A stretch of 64,000 nt of DNA from Dysgonomonas gadei ATCC BAA-286 (lineage in GTDB: Bacteria; Bacteroidota; Bacteroidia; Bacteroidales; Dysgonomonadaceae). The stretch lies in the NCBI RefSeq assembly GCF_000213555.1, contig NZ_GL891980.1, positions 372,001 to 436,000 on the forward strand, written 5' to 3'. A program made the position numbers and the translations under genes. The notes under the pieces were generated by a model. The model was not told the origin of the DNA. It worked only from the letters and a program-made list of their open reading frames with translations, and searched no databases. Positions 7,655-17,173 of the stretch are shown here, in pieces (within the stretch, counting starts at the first letter, position 1; every line of letters begins with the position of its first letter).

Positions 7655-8536
7655 TTAAAAGTTATAAGCAATCCCTACTCCTATCATTTCCTTAAATTGA
7701 ACTTTCGGACCGCCGGTAGTACCGTCTTCATTCACGATTTTCACATCATCGTCATATTTCAATGTCGTGTTCACACTGGCTGATAGAAATTTATTAACCT
7801 TCATACTAATCAATAAGTCCCAGTTCACATCCACATTACCAAAAGACTTATCATATGCTGTAAAGAAATCGAGCGTCGATATAGCTTTTACGTTTTCCAT
7901 CAATGTTTTTTCGGCACGGGCCTTGAAGTAAGCTCCCAATTCTGCTTTGAACTTATCCCCGGGATCTACTCCGAATGCTCCGATACTGGAAAGATAATCA
8001 TCTTCTACAAACGTCAGTTTTCCGGCGAGTGGTGACAAGTAAAGTGAATAACTTGTATTGGGTCTGTACTCGAAACCTATTGATATGTTGGAATAAGCCG
8101 GCGCAAAAAATTTCGATATGTAATGTGTCTTATCCGGATAATTATATCCTTTGTAGAACTGTGATTTAAAATCACCCATTATAGTATAGTACCATTTGTT
8201 ATTGGTAGAATACCCCAATTGAGTGGTAAAATCTATTTTATCGCTTGTTTTTTGAGTCCCCAGCGATTTAGTATTTGTCAGTCCGTATTCCAATGCAAGT
8301 GCATTTGAAAAAAGCCAGTTTCCGCTTTTACGAACGAGAGATCCATTAAGATAGGCTGTTCCCGCCATTGCATTTTCACCCCCGGCCGACCAGTTGCTTA
8401 CTGCTGTCTGCGAAGCATTGAGACCTGTAACCCCTTTCAAATACCATTTTCCATCTTCAAGTTTATTCTTATCATCCTGTGCATAAACACCCATTGCCAA
8501 TATAAAAAAGGCGACTGTAAAAAATAATTGTTTCAT
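7655..8536 (-). CDS. DUF3078-domain outer-membrane-type beta protein
   Basis: 293 residues with a signal peptide ending in VYAQ. The mature sequence is full of alternating beta strands and contains the family signature LNASQTAVSNWSAGGENAMA (about 37-56) and paired aromatic strands (NKWYYTIMGDFKSQFYKGYN), ending in the amphipathic strand MIGVGIAYNF with a C-terminal Phe, typical of outer-membrane barrels. Function unknown. It is 34 bases downstream of the LysM glucosaminidase and shares its strand, so co-transcription is likely. Confidence 0.85.
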   Translation of the reverse strand: MKQLFFTVAFFILAMGVYAQDDKNKLEDGKWYLKGVTGLNASQTAVSNWSAGGENAMAGTAYLNGSLVRKSGNWLFSNALALEYGLTNTKSLGTQKTSDKIDFTTQLGYSTNNKWYYTIMGDFKSQFYKGYNYPDKTHYISKFFAPAYSNISIGFEYRPNTSYSLYLSPLAGKLTFVEDDYLSSIGAFGVDPGDKFKAELGAYFKARAEKTLMENVKAISTLDFFTAYDKSFGNVDVNWDLLISMKVNKFLSASVNTTLKYDDDVKIVNEDGTTGGPKVQFKEMIGVGIAYNF

Positions 8537-8570
8537 TTCTAATAAAAATTCAAGTTTTGTGTTTTAATTT

Positions 8571-9503
8571 TCATCTTAACTTTAAAACGTCTCCTTCTTC
8601 AGGAACATATTCAAAGTCCTTTTTGTTCATTTTGTAAAGGTTCTTGACTTTTATACCATATAATTGCGAGATACTATGCATAGACTCCCCTACCTGTACC
8701 ACATGGTCGTAATAAGGCTTATCTGCTTTTGATTTCTTCTTCTCAAAGTAAACTAAATCCCCTTGTTTGAGAGGAAAACCTTCCGGCACTTCATTGTATT
8801 TGTACAAATCTTTGGGTTTAAACCCAAATTCGGCAGCTATGGCTTCATATGTATCCCCATCTTCCGCCCTCACATAGATCAGATTATGCGTTTTGTAAGG
8901 AGTATGCTTGTACTCTCTTATTACTATTTGCTCTTCCTTCTCTTTTTCCTTGTCCTTTCCGCCTTTTTTATCATGTTGGTAAAGTTCATAATCTTCAATA
9001 ATCTTTATCAACTTGTTTGCATACGCTTTGTCTGTAGCATATCCGCATTGCTGCAATCCTTTGGCCCATCCCCGGTAATCTGTTATTTTTAGAGAAAAAA
9101 GGGATTTATAGCGTGGCTTCTCTGCCAAGAAGCGGGAATGGTCTTCATAAGATTCTTCCGCTTTTTTATATTTCCTGAAACAATCATTCGGAGTATCGTC
9201 TGCCTTATATACCCGCCCGCCTTTCCAGTCATTATGGCATTTTATGCCAAAGTGATTATTAGAACTCTGGGTCAAAGAGCTTTTACCTGCACCCGACTCC
9301 AATAAACCCTGAGCGAGCGTGATACTTGCGGGTATTTTATATTTTTTCATATGATCTATCGCAATACCCTTGTAGGTATCGATATAGTCGTCGTAAATTT
9401 TATATCGTTTGGCCTGGGAAAAGGCAGATAGAGAAGGGAATAAGATAAGCAGAGATAATATAATAAATTGGGATAAAGTCTTCAGACAATAAGCTTTTTT
9501 CAT
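8571..9503 (-). CDS. secreted N-acetylglucosaminidase-domain protein with LysM repeats
   Basis: Peptidoglycan hydrolase, 310 residues. Signal peptide to about residue 30; glucosaminidase (GH73-like) domain about 35-180 with the catalytic-region sequence ITLAQGLLESGAGKS and NNHFGIKCHNDWKGG; then a lysine-rich linker and two LysM modules (about 208-255, YVRAEDGDTYEAIAAEFGF; about 265-310, HVVQVGESMHSISQLYGIKV) that bind cell-wall glycan. Likely acts in septum or wall turnover. Confidence 0.92.
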   Translation of the reverse strand: MKKAYCLKTLSQFIILSLLILFPSLSAFSQAKRYKIYDDYIDTYKGIAIDHMKKYKIPASITLAQGLLESGAGKSSLTQSSNNHFGIKCHNDWKGGRVYKADDTPNDCFRKYKKAEESYEDHSRFLAEKPRYKSLFSLKITDYRGWAKGLQQCGYATDKAYANKLIKIIEDYELYQHDKKGGKDKEKEKEEQIVIREYKHTPYKTHNLIYVRAEDGDTYEAIAAEFGFKPKDLYKYNEVPEGFPLKQGDLVYFEKKKSKADKPYYDHVVQVGESMHSISQLYGIKVKNLYKMNKKDFEYVPEEGDVLKLR

Positions 9504-9629
9504 ATATTTATGATGTTTAATTAAGGTCTCGGACCTTTTTATTACATTTGTAAGTAAAACAACGATAGAAGGTTACACCCTGCAAACAGATCGTCAAATG
9601 TTTTCTTCTACTAATTAACAACATTCGCT

Positions 9630-10112
9630 ATGGAAAGTTTAAGTTTAACTACAAAGATACTTGTTTATACCTTTGATGAAGGCACTGAAAATATAAAAAA
9701 GCTTATAAACGAAGCTAAATTAGCTACAAAAAATGCATATGCCCCCTATTCCGGCTTTCATGTAGGTGCAGCAGTACTTCTATCCGGTGGCGAAATCATA
9801 TCAGGAAATAATCAGGAGAATGCCGCCTACCCATCGGGATTATGCGCTGAACGGGTGGCAATATTTGCTTCAAATTCTCAAAAACCGGATACTGCTATAG
9901 AAGCGATTGCCATAGCTGGATTTCACGATGGAGATTTTACGGATTTACCCTGCTGTCCTTGCGGAAGTTGCAGACAGGTTATGATAGAGGTGGAAAATAG
10001 GTTTGAAAAATCTGTAAGAGTAATTATGTACGGAAAAAGTAAAATTTATGAAGTGGAATCAGCAAAAGACCTGCTGCCTCTCAGCTTTGGAAAGGAATCG
10101 CTGTCTGAATAG
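9630..10112 (+). CDS. cdd: cytidine deaminase
   Basis: 160 residues, pyrimidine salvage: cytidine/deoxycytidine to uridine/deoxyuridine. Zinc site seen as CAERVA (HAE-type variant with Cys) around residue 74 and PCCPCGSC about residues 110-118; substrate pocket NNQENAAYPSG. Length is that of the homotetrameric form with an N-terminal extension of about 20 residues. A TACATTTG promoter box is at 9543-9550. Divergent from the LysM gene. Confidence 0.95.
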   Translation: MESLSLTTKILVYTFDEGTENIKKLINEAKLATKNAYAPYSGFHVGAAVLLSGGEIISGNNQENAAYPSGLCAERVAIFASNSQKPDTAIEAIAIAGFHDGDFTDLPCCPCGSCRQVMIEVENRFEKSVRVIMYGKSKIYEVESAKDLLPLSFGKESLSE

Positions 10113-10199
10113 TTTGTTATTTAATTAACAATGGCGAAGGTAACTCAAAATAGGTTATTGAGATTTTCGTTAACTTTTTTACTCGCAACTAAATTCTAT

Positions 10200-10898
10200 T
10201 TACCAGCCAGTATGGAAAGATTTCAGTTCTTTCGTCAGTTCTTTTGCTTTTCCATCAGAGACCTTATCCAACAATAGCCAGAAACGCTCTCCGTGATTCA
10301 TTTCTTCGGTATGGCAAAGTTCGTGGAGTATAACAAAATCAACGAGATATTCGGGCAGCAGCATACAATGATAAGACAGGTTTATTCCCTTCTTTGACGA
10401 ACAGCTTCCCCAACGGGTACGACTCTGATTGATTTTCACATTCGAAAAAATAAAACCATGACGATGTGCCAATACTTCTACCTTCTGAGGAAAAAGACGC
10501 TTTGCTTCATATCGCAATGCTTTTTCTATTAACCCCCTTATTGTGGCTTGCACAGCGGAGCTGTCATAATCGGTATCCGGCGGACAAGATATAGATAGAA
10601 TCCCATCTTTCAGTTTCAGGTAATAGTTGCTCGTCGAGTTACTTTCGAATATCTTCAGCGTGAAACTAAATGTTTTGAATTCTGTTTCCGGGGTGAATAG
10701 AGACTGTACCTTCTTTTTTTCCAAAAGTTTCAACAAACGGGGCTTCATTTCCTCTATTGTTTTTTCTATATAGGACATACTTACCCCCGGTGGGTATGTC
10801 AATTGCAGGTAATCATCTTTGCGACGGACAATAATCCTTCGAGCCTGTGCATTCTTCACAAGCTTTATATCACCCAGATCTTTATCTTTAATCACCAT
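10200..10898 (-). CDS. YgjP/SprT-like zinc metallopeptidase-fold protein (M48-like)
   Basis: 232 residues. The C-terminal half carries the zinc motif HELCHTEEMNH (HExxH plus downstream His) at about 190-200, and the family pattern NQSRTRWGSCSSKKGINLSY just before it. This is the YgjP/DUF45 family, annotated as a metal-dependent hydrolase of uncertain substrate. The start at 10898 lies only 13 bases downstream of the hairpin that ends hemD, so the gene either uses read-through or a promoter inside hemD. Confidence 0.88.
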   Translation of the reverse strand: MVIKDKDLGDIKLVKNAQARRIIVRRKDDYLQLTYPPGVSMSYIEKTIEEMKPRLLKLLEKKKVQSLFTPETEFKTFSFTLKIFESNSTSNYYLKLKDGILSISCPPDTDYDSSAVQATIRGLIEKALRYEAKRLFPQKVEVLAHRHGFIFSNVKINQSRTRWGSCSSKKGINLSYHCMLLPEYLVDFVILHELCHTEEMNHGERFWLLLDKVSDGKAKELTKELKSFHTGW

Positions 10899-10910
10899 AC
10901 TTTATACAAA

Positions 10911-10938
10911 AAAAGCTTAACTGTCCGGTTAAGCTTTT
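10911..10938 (-). terminator. intrinsic terminator downstream of hemD
   Basis: AAAAGCTTAAC/GTTAAGCTTTT, an 11-bp perfect stem with a 6-base loop, followed by a T-run on the minus strand. It sits between hemD and the next start codon, so it may act as an attenuator for the peptidase gene. Confidence 0.8.
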
Positions 10939-10959
10939 CTTTTCATATATCTCAATAAC

Positions 10960-11718
10960 TTATTTTGCTTTATGATTCTCTTTTATGAAGCTTTCCAGGG
11001 CAGCAGTCATTGATGGTACACCCGGAAGCGGTGCTTCACAGTCGAGCCTCAAACCTGCATCGCGAACAGCTTTTGCCGTAGATGCTCCAAAACAGCCTAT
11101 TGCTCTTTCGTCCTGTTTGAAGTGAGGAGCATTCTTAAACAGGGATACAATCCCTGAAGGGCTGAAAAATACCAGCATATCGTATGACAGGATTTCTTCT
11201 TCGGTAATATTGTTACTTACCGTCCTGTACATGATAGCTTTTGTATAGTTTATCTTCTTTTCGTCCAGTACTGCGGTTAGATCTTCCGTATGTACATCAG
11301 ACACAGGCACAATAAACTTTTCCTTATTATGCTTGGCCAAAGCAGTTGATAAGCCATCCATTTTACCTGTGGTACTGAAAAATATTTTACGCTTTCTGTA
11401 AACAATATATTTTTGCAAATATAAAGCAACTGCTTCCGAAATACAAAAATACTTCATTGTCTCAGGCATTGTAATCCTAAATTCTTCGCACAAGGCAAAA
11501 AAATGGTCTATTGCTGTTTTTGCAGTGAATACAACAGCCGTGTAATCCTGTATATTTATCCGTTGTTGTCTAAATTCTTTAGCGTCTAATCCCTCTACTC
11601 TTATAAACGGTCGGAAATCCAGTTGCATATGATATTTTTCAGCAATATCATAATATGGAGATTTCTCCGTGGTGGGCGCAGGCTGCGAGATCAAAACCTT
11701 TTTTACTTTTAAAGCCAT
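10960..11718 (-). CDS. hemD: uroporphyrinogen-III synthase
   Basis: 252 residues; cyclises hydroxymethylbilane to uroporphyrinogen III in haem/corrinoid synthesis. The bilobed HemD pattern is visible: KVLISQPAP at the N-terminus, DYTAVVFTAKTAIDHFF (about 60-76), CISEAVALYL, then the second lobe with DMLVFFSPSGIVSLF (about 180-195) and AIGCFGASTAKAV. It overlaps the DUF4271 gene by 10 bases. HemD is divergent in general; the match rests on motif order. Confidence 0.88.
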   Translation of the reverse strand: MALKVKKVLISQPAPTTEKSPYYDIAEKYHMQLDFRPFIRVEGLDAKEFRQQRINIQDYTAVVFTAKTAIDHFFALCEEFRITMPETMKYFCISEAVALYLQKYIVYRKRKIFFSTTGKMDGLSTALAKHNKEKFIVPVSDVHTEDLTAVLDEKKINYTKAIMYRTVSNNITEEEILSYDMLVFFSPSGIVSLFKNAPHFKQDERAIGCFGASTAKAVRDAGLRLDCEAPLPGVPSMTAALESFIKENHKAK

Positions 11719-12593
11719 AGTGTGTTAAATACGTCAATTCTATATAAATAAACCAAGCCTATCATTAAAAATATATATGGTAATATTTCAAAGGTGCAAA
11801 GGTACGCAATCAGATACAAAAAGTTAAATTTTTCCCTAATAAAAAAGACTATTATTTGGTAAAAAAGTATTAATTGAACTATTAGAAATAAAATCAACAT
11901 AAAAATAATAATCTGCAAATGATAGTAATTGGAATAGATAAGGAGTAACGTAGGTATAAAATAAAGCATACCCAGAATTTCTATACCAATAATGTACGTC
12001 CGCCTCCATACTCCCATCCGTTTCTGCTCATCGAAAATATATCCCAGCATAAGATAGAGGACATCTTTTATCCCTAGAAACAAACCAATCAGCACAATAT
12101 AAGATAAAATGGAGATGAATGGCCGTTGAACAGCTTCCGACCGCGCATCAAATTCAATAAAAATATTGTATATACAGATAGAGATCAGAACTATTGTCTG
12201 AAAAATGAGGAAATAACTATACAAATATTCCCTTACAGTTGTCTGGCGATGTATCTTCTGGCCTTTTTCCGAAGAGAACAGCAAAGATACGTTTTCTTTA
12301 AGGAAAGCAATTCCTCCGTTGTATATATGCGCAAAGAATAGAAAGCACACTAATAGCAACCCGAATACACCATCAGCCTGCTCTATATGAAATGGGATAT
12401 GAATACCGTCATGCCCGGCTTTCTCCTTTCCGGTACTTTTCTCTGTATACAGATTATAATTGGTATTTCCATCTGCCACATCAAATACTTCTCCCTGAAC
12501 CGACCGGAGTCCGAAGTAGTCCTGACGGGTAGAATCGATTAAAGCGACACTATCCCTTGCAACAGTGATATGAGGTATGGAATCTTTTACCAA
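11709..12593 (-). CDS. DUF4271-domain integral membrane protein
   Basis: 294 residues. A soluble N-terminal region of about 85 residues (with DYFGLRSVQGEVFDV) is followed by about seven or eight hydrophobic helices from residue 88 to the end (FGLLLVCFLFFAHIY; FLIFQTIVLISICIYNIFI; IIFMLILFLIVQLILFY). This matches the Bacteroidetes DUF4271 family, usually next to hemD. Function unknown. Its last codons overlap the hemD start, so the pair is translationally coupled. Confidence 0.82.
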   Translation of the reverse strand: MVKDSIPHITVARDSVALIDSTRQDYFGLRSVQGEVFDVADGNTNYNLYTEKSTGKEKAGHDGIHIPFHIEQADGVFGLLLVCFLFFAHIYNGGIAFLKENVSLLFSSEKGQKIHRQTTVREYLYSYFLIFQTIVLISICIYNIFIEFDARSEAVQRPFISILSYIVLIGLFLGIKDVLYLMLGYIFDEQKRMGVWRRTYIIGIEILGMLYFIPTLLLIYSNYYHLQIIIFMLILFLIVQLILFYQIIVFFIREKFNFLYLIAYLCTFEILPYIFLMIGLVYLYRIDVFNTLWL

Positions 12594-12620
12594 AATAGTC
12601 CGTTATTATATATTACCACA

Positions 12621-12656
12621 AAGGCGCAGACCCTGTATGTACGGAATCTGCACCTT
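12621..12656 (-). terminator. possible terminator after metK
   Basis: AAGGTGCAGA and TCTGCGCCTT (minus strand) pair, with one G-T wobble, over a 16-base loop, 14 bases past the metK stop. The 3' flank is only moderately T-rich. Confidence 0.5.
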
Positions 12657-12669
12657 CTGATTATTCTTA

Positions 12670-13938
12670 TTATAAACCAAATTCTTTCTTCACTACATCG
12701 ACATAATCCAGTTTTTCCCAAGTAAATAGTTCTACTTCACGAGATACTCCTTCCGGATTGTAGCGCGACTTAAACAATTTAGTGACCACTTGCGGCTCAC
12801 GTCCCATATGACCATAAGCAGCAGTTTCGGCATATATAGGATTGCGCAATTTCAATCTCTGCTCGATAGCTTTAGGGCGCATATCAAAGAGTTTTTCCAC
12901 CTTCTTGGCTATCTCCCCATCTGTAAGATTCAAATTGCTCTTACCGTATGTATTTACGTAAATATTCATCGGTTTGGCTACACCTATGGCATATGATACC
13001 TGAACCAATATTTCGGAAGATACACCTGCTGCCACCAGATTCTTCGCAATATGGCGGGATGCATAAGCTGCCGAACGGTCTACTTTAGACGGGTCTTTCC
13101 CTGAAAAAGCTCCTCCACCGTGAGCACCTTTTCCTCCATAGGTATCGACAATAATTTTACGACCGGTAAGGCCGGTATCTCCATGAGGTCCCCCGATAAC
13201 AAAACGTCCGGTAGGATTTACGTGATAGGTAATATTGTCATTGAATAATTTAGAAATATCCTCTCTGAACTTATATTTTTCTTTTACGCGAGGTATCAGG
13301 ATATTTATAACATCACTCTTAATTCGAGACTGCATGGCTGCATCGTCCCCAAACTCATCATGCTGTGTAGAGATCACAATAGTATCTATGCGCAACGGCG
13401 TTCCGTTATCATCATATTCTATCGTCACCTGAGATTTCGCATCAGGACGAAGATAAGGCATCAATTGAAGTTCATTCTTACGGATTGCTGCCAGTTCCAA
13501 TAAAAGAGCATGAGACAGATCTAGTGCCAGAGGCATATAATTATCCGTTTCAGAGGTTGCGTAACCAAACATCATACCTTGGTCTCCTGCGCCCTGATCC
13601 ATCGGATCAGATTTGCCGTCTACACCTCTGTTTATATCGTCGGATTGTTCGTGTATAGCTGATAAAACGCCACAAGATTGTGCCTCAAACTGATATTCGC
13701 TTTTTGTATAACCGATACGTTCGATCACTTTACGGGCAGTCTCCGGTATATCAATATATGCTTTTGATTTAACTTCTCCGGCCAATACGACCTGTCCGGT
13801 AGTAACCAGCGTTTCACAAGCTACTTTGGAGTTTGCATCATATGCAAGAAACTCATCCAACAGAGAGTCTGAAATCTGGTCTGCAACTTTATCCGGATGT
13901 CCTTCTGAAACAGATTCAGATGTAAATAAATAACTCAT
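12670..13938 (-). CDS. metK: S-adenosylmethionine synthetase
   Basis: Makes SAM from methionine and ATP. 422 residues, a little longer than the E. coli enzyme. Motifs: GHPDKVADQISD (about 14-25), GAGDQGMMFGYA (about 115-126), the P-loop-like GGGAFSGKDPSKVDRS (about 272-287) and the flexible region between them. A minus-strand TATCTTTG box at 14060-14067 fits a Bacteroidetes promoter with an approximately 115-base leader; I see no recognisable SAM riboswitch in that leader. Confidence 0.97.
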   Translation of the reverse strand: MSYLFTSESVSEGHPDKVADQISDSLLDEFLAYDANSKVACETLVTTGQVVLAGEVKSKAYIDIPETARKVIERIGYTKSEYQFEAQSCGVLSAIHEQSDDINRGVDGKSDPMDQGAGDQGMMFGYATSETDNYMPLALDLSHALLLELAAIRKNELQLMPYLRPDAKSQVTIEYDDNGTPLRIDTIVISTQHDEFGDDAAMQSRIKSDVINILIPRVKEKYKFREDISKLFNDNITYHVNPTGRFVIGGPHGDTGLTGRKIIVDTYGGKGAHGGGAFSGKDPSKVDRSAAYASRHIAKNLVAAGVSSEILVQVSYAIGVAKPMNIYVNTYGKSNLNLTDGEIAKKVEKLFDMRPKAIEQRLKLRNPIYAETAAYGHMGREPQVVTKLFKSRYNPEGVSREVELFTWEKLDYVDVVKKEFGL

Positions 13939-14108
13939 TTGTATATAAGAATTTTACTGTTAAAAAAACAGGAAGGATATGTATAATGCAGTGCAGAAAA
14001 TGGTTTAGCATTTTTTCATGTGGTTGCAATCAATACAAATCTATCCACTTAATTGGCTGCAAAGATACAGTTTTTTCTCTATTTAATCATTTTTTTTACA
14101 AAAAATAA

Positions 14109-14130
14109 CCCGGACTTAATCAAGCCCGGG
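14109..14130 (-). terminator. intrinsic terminator of the exb-tonB-TPR operon
   Basis: CCCGGGCTT GATT AAGTCCGGG on the minus strand forms a continuous stem (one G-U) followed by TTATTTTTTG, 24 bases after the TPR gene stop. Confidence 0.85.
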
Positions 14131-14154
14131 TCATCTCAACTATATTTGAATGAA

Positions 14155-15810
14155 TTATTTACCGTTTGCAAATTCAAATAATGCCTTACCGTTTGCATTT
14201 TCAGGATCCAGTTCCAGAACCTTCTCTGCATATAATTTCACATTAGCTTTATCTTCTGCTTTTTTAGTTTTATCAAACTGCAGATAGTAATAGTAACTCA
14301 AGTAGCTGTATGCTTCTATCAATATTCTGGTATTCTCCCCATCGTTTTTAGCCAGAATAACTTCAATTGTCTTCTCGTAATGAGGTCTGGCTAAACCAAG
14401 TTCACTATCCGGGTCCAACTCAAAGTTTGTACGTGCTCTCTGATAAAAACCAAGATAACTATCAGGCATTCTTTCGCTAACTGTAGCAAAAGCCCCATCT
14501 GCTAATTTATAGAATTCATCTGATTTAGCTTTAGCTTGTTCAGCACTCACATTGATAGTATCAGCCTTTGCTGCCCTACCTGCATTTGTATAATAAAGGC
14601 CTAACTGATAGAAATCCTGAGCATCAATTTTTTCGCCTCCAAGTTCAGTGTATTTTTTGTAAAACTCTGCTGCTTCCGGATACATTTTCTCGTTTGCACA
14701 GATAGTTGCGATTTCTTTGTATATGTCCACATTAGAAGGATCCAGTTCTATCAGTTTCTTATATTGCTCGATTGCTTTAGCTTTATTTCCGGTTTCACTC
14801 AAAGAATTTGCATAAGCCAGATAGTCCTGTTTCAGATATTTGATTGTATCATTTGCTTTAGGCAGGCTAAAGAATTTGTCTCCGGCTGATACTGCTGTTG
14901 CATAATCCTTCAAATCTGCGCTGGTATACATCGATAGACGATTCAATACAAAGTTATTTGGCTCTTTGCTTAGACCTTCGCTAATCAGTGTTTTTGCTTC
15001 ATTGTACTGTTGGGTAAAATACTCTGCTGCAGCATAACGGGTAATATCTTCAATTGTATAATCACCACCTTTGAAATATTCCTTATAGGCAGCAATAGCA
15101 TCCGGGTAGAAACCATCACGATACGATACGTCCGCCAAAGCTTTGTAAGCGATGCTATAGTTCGGATTTATTTCAATTACTTTCTTCAACATATCCGTAG
15201 CTGTTTTACGATTGATAAACTCGTAAACTCTGGCACCTTTCATATAGGCAAGGACACAGTTAGCATCGAAGTTGATAGCCTGGTCGTATTGCATAGCAGC
15301 ATCACCGGGTTTATTTTCTTTAGCTAACATATCACCTTCAAATATGTATATATATGGAGATTTTTTATCCGCCTTACGGGCATCCTGCAATTTCTCCAAA
15401 GCTTTTTCTTTCATGCCATTATCAAGATATGCCTGAGCAATAGCAAGAATTACTGTTACATCTTTCTTATTTTTCTTCTGAATTTCCTTCAGTTGATCTT
15501 CTGCGCCTTTCGGATCCGATTTTAATTGTAATTTAGCTAAACCGATAGCACCTAATGCAGACTCCGGATTACCTGCTATAGCTTGTTCGTAATAAGACTT
15601 AGCTTCAGCTGTCTTACCTTCCTGGAATGCAATTTCACCAAGATAGTAATTAGCTTCTGCCGGAGATTGTCTTAATACTTTTTGAAAATATTCTTTCGCT
15701 AACTTCAATTCTCCGAGACTCAAGTAATCCGCCCCGGGGCTATTTTGCGCTAAGGCCGAAATGCTGATCATAAGGCTCAGAAAAGAGCCTAAAAAATACT
15801 TCATTTTCAT
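14155..15810 (-). CDS. secreted tetratricopeptide-repeat protein, last gene of the energy-transduction operon
   Basis: 551 residues with a signal peptide (MKMKYFLGSFLSLMISISAL, then AQ) and about ten TPR units spread over residues 25-545 (for example ANYYLGEIAFQEGKTAEAKS, AIGLAKLQLKSDPKGAEDQL, YKALADVSYRDGFYPDAIAA). It should be a periplasmic scaffold. It follows the PstS-like lipoprotein by 61 bases in the conserved Bacteroidetes order exbB-exbD-exbD-tonB-small ORF-PstS-TPR, so it may organise that envelope complex; this is an inference from context. Confidence 0.88.
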   Translation of the reverse strand: MKMKYFLGSFLSLMISISALAQNSPGADYLSLGELKLAKEYFQKVLRQSPAEANYYLGEIAFQEGKTAEAKSYYEQAIAGNPESALGAIGLAKLQLKSDPKGAEDQLKEIQKKNKKDVTVILAIAQAYLDNGMKEKALEKLQDARKADKKSPYIYIFEGDMLAKENKPGDAAMQYDQAINFDANCVLAYMKGARVYEFINRKTATDMLKKVIEINPNYSIAYKALADVSYRDGFYPDAIAAYKEYFKGGDYTIEDITRYAAAEYFTQQYNEAKTLISEGLSKEPNNFVLNRLSMYTSADLKDYATAVSAGDKFFSLPKANDTIKYLKQDYLAYANSLSETGNKAKAIEQYKKLIELDPSNVDIYKEIATICANEKMYPEAAEFYKKYTELGGEKIDAQDFYQLGLYYTNAGRAAKADTINVSAEQAKAKSDEFYKLADGAFATVSERMPDSYLGFYQRARTNFELDPDSELGLARPHYEKTIEVILAKNDGENTRILIEAYSYLSYYYYLQFDKTKKAEDKANVKLYAEKVLELDPENANGKALFEFANGK

Positions 15811-15871
15811 CTTTCTAAGTAATATTTTTGTGATTAATGATTTCTATTTTATATTAGTTGCCATATTATAT

Positions 15872-16846
15872 CTACAGAGAAGGCCTTACACTCACGACTC
15901 TGGTTAAACCATATGCAGGGTAAAGACCAGCCTTATATACAATACGTTGCCCTCTTTCACCAGCTGCAAAGTTAACAAAACCTGATGGTAATCCGCCTCT
16001 CACATCTGAAATTATTATGTATAGACTCCGGCTTAAAGGGTATTTTTCTAATCCTATATAAGCCGCTAAAGGCTGATAACTGTTTCTATCAGTAGCCTCT
16101 TCAGCCCTACTGACAGCCATTACATTGATTTTATTAATAAAACTTAAATTGGTTGTATCGGACGGATTGCTAATCCAGTTCACCCCTATAATGCCTAAAG
16201 CATTGGGCGTAGATGCAACATAATCTATCACCTGTTGGTTAGGCGTACGCTCCGACAGATCAATCGTTCTGGTACTATCTGAAGCTCTTGCTTTCAGGTT
16301 ATTCCCGAGCTTACCTCCACAAATAGAGTCTCTGAGATACCTGACTGTACTTGAATTGGGGCTATCGAACGTCACGGCTATTTCACCCAACGATGATTTG
16401 GGATTAAGCTCTTTCCATGTACGAACCTCTCCTGTCATTATTCGCTTTATGTCTGCTACTGTTATCAGTGTATCAGTATTCGCTTTATTCACAATCAAAG
16501 CAATGGCATCTGTACCATACTTCTGCGAACGAACAACCCGGTTTCTTTCTTTTATTATCAGCCCTTCATTCGGTGTCAGTTCGCGAGCTGCTATAATAAC
16601 ACGCACACTGTCTTTCATGAATAAGTCGAAGGCTTGATTTTCACCGGTATAAATAGGGATAATAGTAGCATCTCTGTTCAATGCTTCGAACACATCGACT
16701 TGTTCCTGGACGATAGGTGCGAAACATTCATCAGCAACTATTGCTGCCAAGCCACTAGTTGGGGTATCGGTACGTGTAACCTTAGGTCCACTGCACGAAT
16801 ACAGAACCAATGATAAGATGAATAAAATAAAGCTCAACCTTTTCAT
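15872..16846 (-). CDS. PstS-like substrate-binding lipoprotein
   Basis: 324 residues from the ATG at 16846; the 89 residues upstream in frame overlap the preceding gene and are not used. Lipoprotein signal peptide with lipobox LYSC (about 14-17). The rest is a phosphate-binding-protein (PBP-like) fold: ADECFAPIVQEQVDVFEALN, FDLFMKDSVRVIIAARELT, VTFDSPNSSTVRYLRDSICG and NALGIIGVNWI. It is not next to pst transporter genes but inside the exb/tonB operon, so it may sense or hand over a ligand rather than serve an ABC importer. Confidence 0.85.
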   Translation of the reverse strand: MKRLSFILFILSLVLYSCSGPKVTRTDTPTSGLAAIVADECFAPIVQEQVDVFEALNRDATIIPIYTGENQAFDLFMKDSVRVIIAARELTPNEGLIIKERNRVVRSQKYGTDAIALIVNKANTDTLITVADIKRIMTGEVRTWKELNPKSSLGEIAVTFDSPNSSTVRYLRDSICGGKLGNNLKARASDSTRTIDLSERTPNQQVIDYVASTPNALGIIGVNWISNPSDTTNLSFINKINVMAVSRAEEATDRNSYQPLAAYIGLEKYPLSRSLYIIISDVRGGLPSGFVNFAAGERGQRIVYKAGLYPAYGLTRVVSVRPSL

Positions 16847-16869
16847 AAACCTTTTTTTAACTGTCAAAT

Positions 16870-17067
16870 TTATTCTTTCCAAGCTCTGTAAGCTCTGAAC
16901 AAACCATATACAATAAGTAAAACTCCTCCGATGGTACGAGGTACTCCAACCGGAATAATATTTTCTAATACTGCTGTAAACGACAATGCACAACCTATTC
17001 CAAAATAGAATAGAGACATAAAAAATCCATATATTTTTTTTACGGGAGTCTTGTTTTCTTCTTTCAT
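16870..17067 (-). CDS. small two-helix membrane protein of the exb-tonB operon
   Basis: 65 residues: a basic N-terminus (KEENKTPVKK), then two predicted transmembrane helices (about 13-34, GFFMSLFYFGIGCALSF; about 42-60, TIGGVLLIVYGLFRAYRAW). It lies between tonB and the PstS-like gene, 23 bases before the latter. Conserved position suggests a helper subunit of the ExbBD-TonB complex; function is unknown. Confidence 0.75.
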   Translation of the reverse strand: MKEENKTPVKKIYGFFMSLFYFGIGCALSFTAVLENIIPVGVPRTIGGVLLIVYGLFRAYRAWKE

Positions 17068-17173
17068 ATCTTCTATTATTGGAAAAGAAGAGAAGATGAC
17101 TTTTAATATTCAAACTTCTCTTCTTTTGTTAGTTTTATGTTTGTTATTTAAACAAATACTTCAAAAACATGCA

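Noticed and set aside
9523..9537. AAGGTC/GACCTT hairpin with T-run between divergent genes
   Set aside because: A 6-bp stem with a 3-base loop between two divergent starts; no gene ends here, so a terminator role is not supported.
13939..14100. SAM riboswitch upstream of metK
   Set aside because: The leader is A+T-rich and has no recognisable SAM-I, SAM-II or SAM-III core; only a -7 box is seen.
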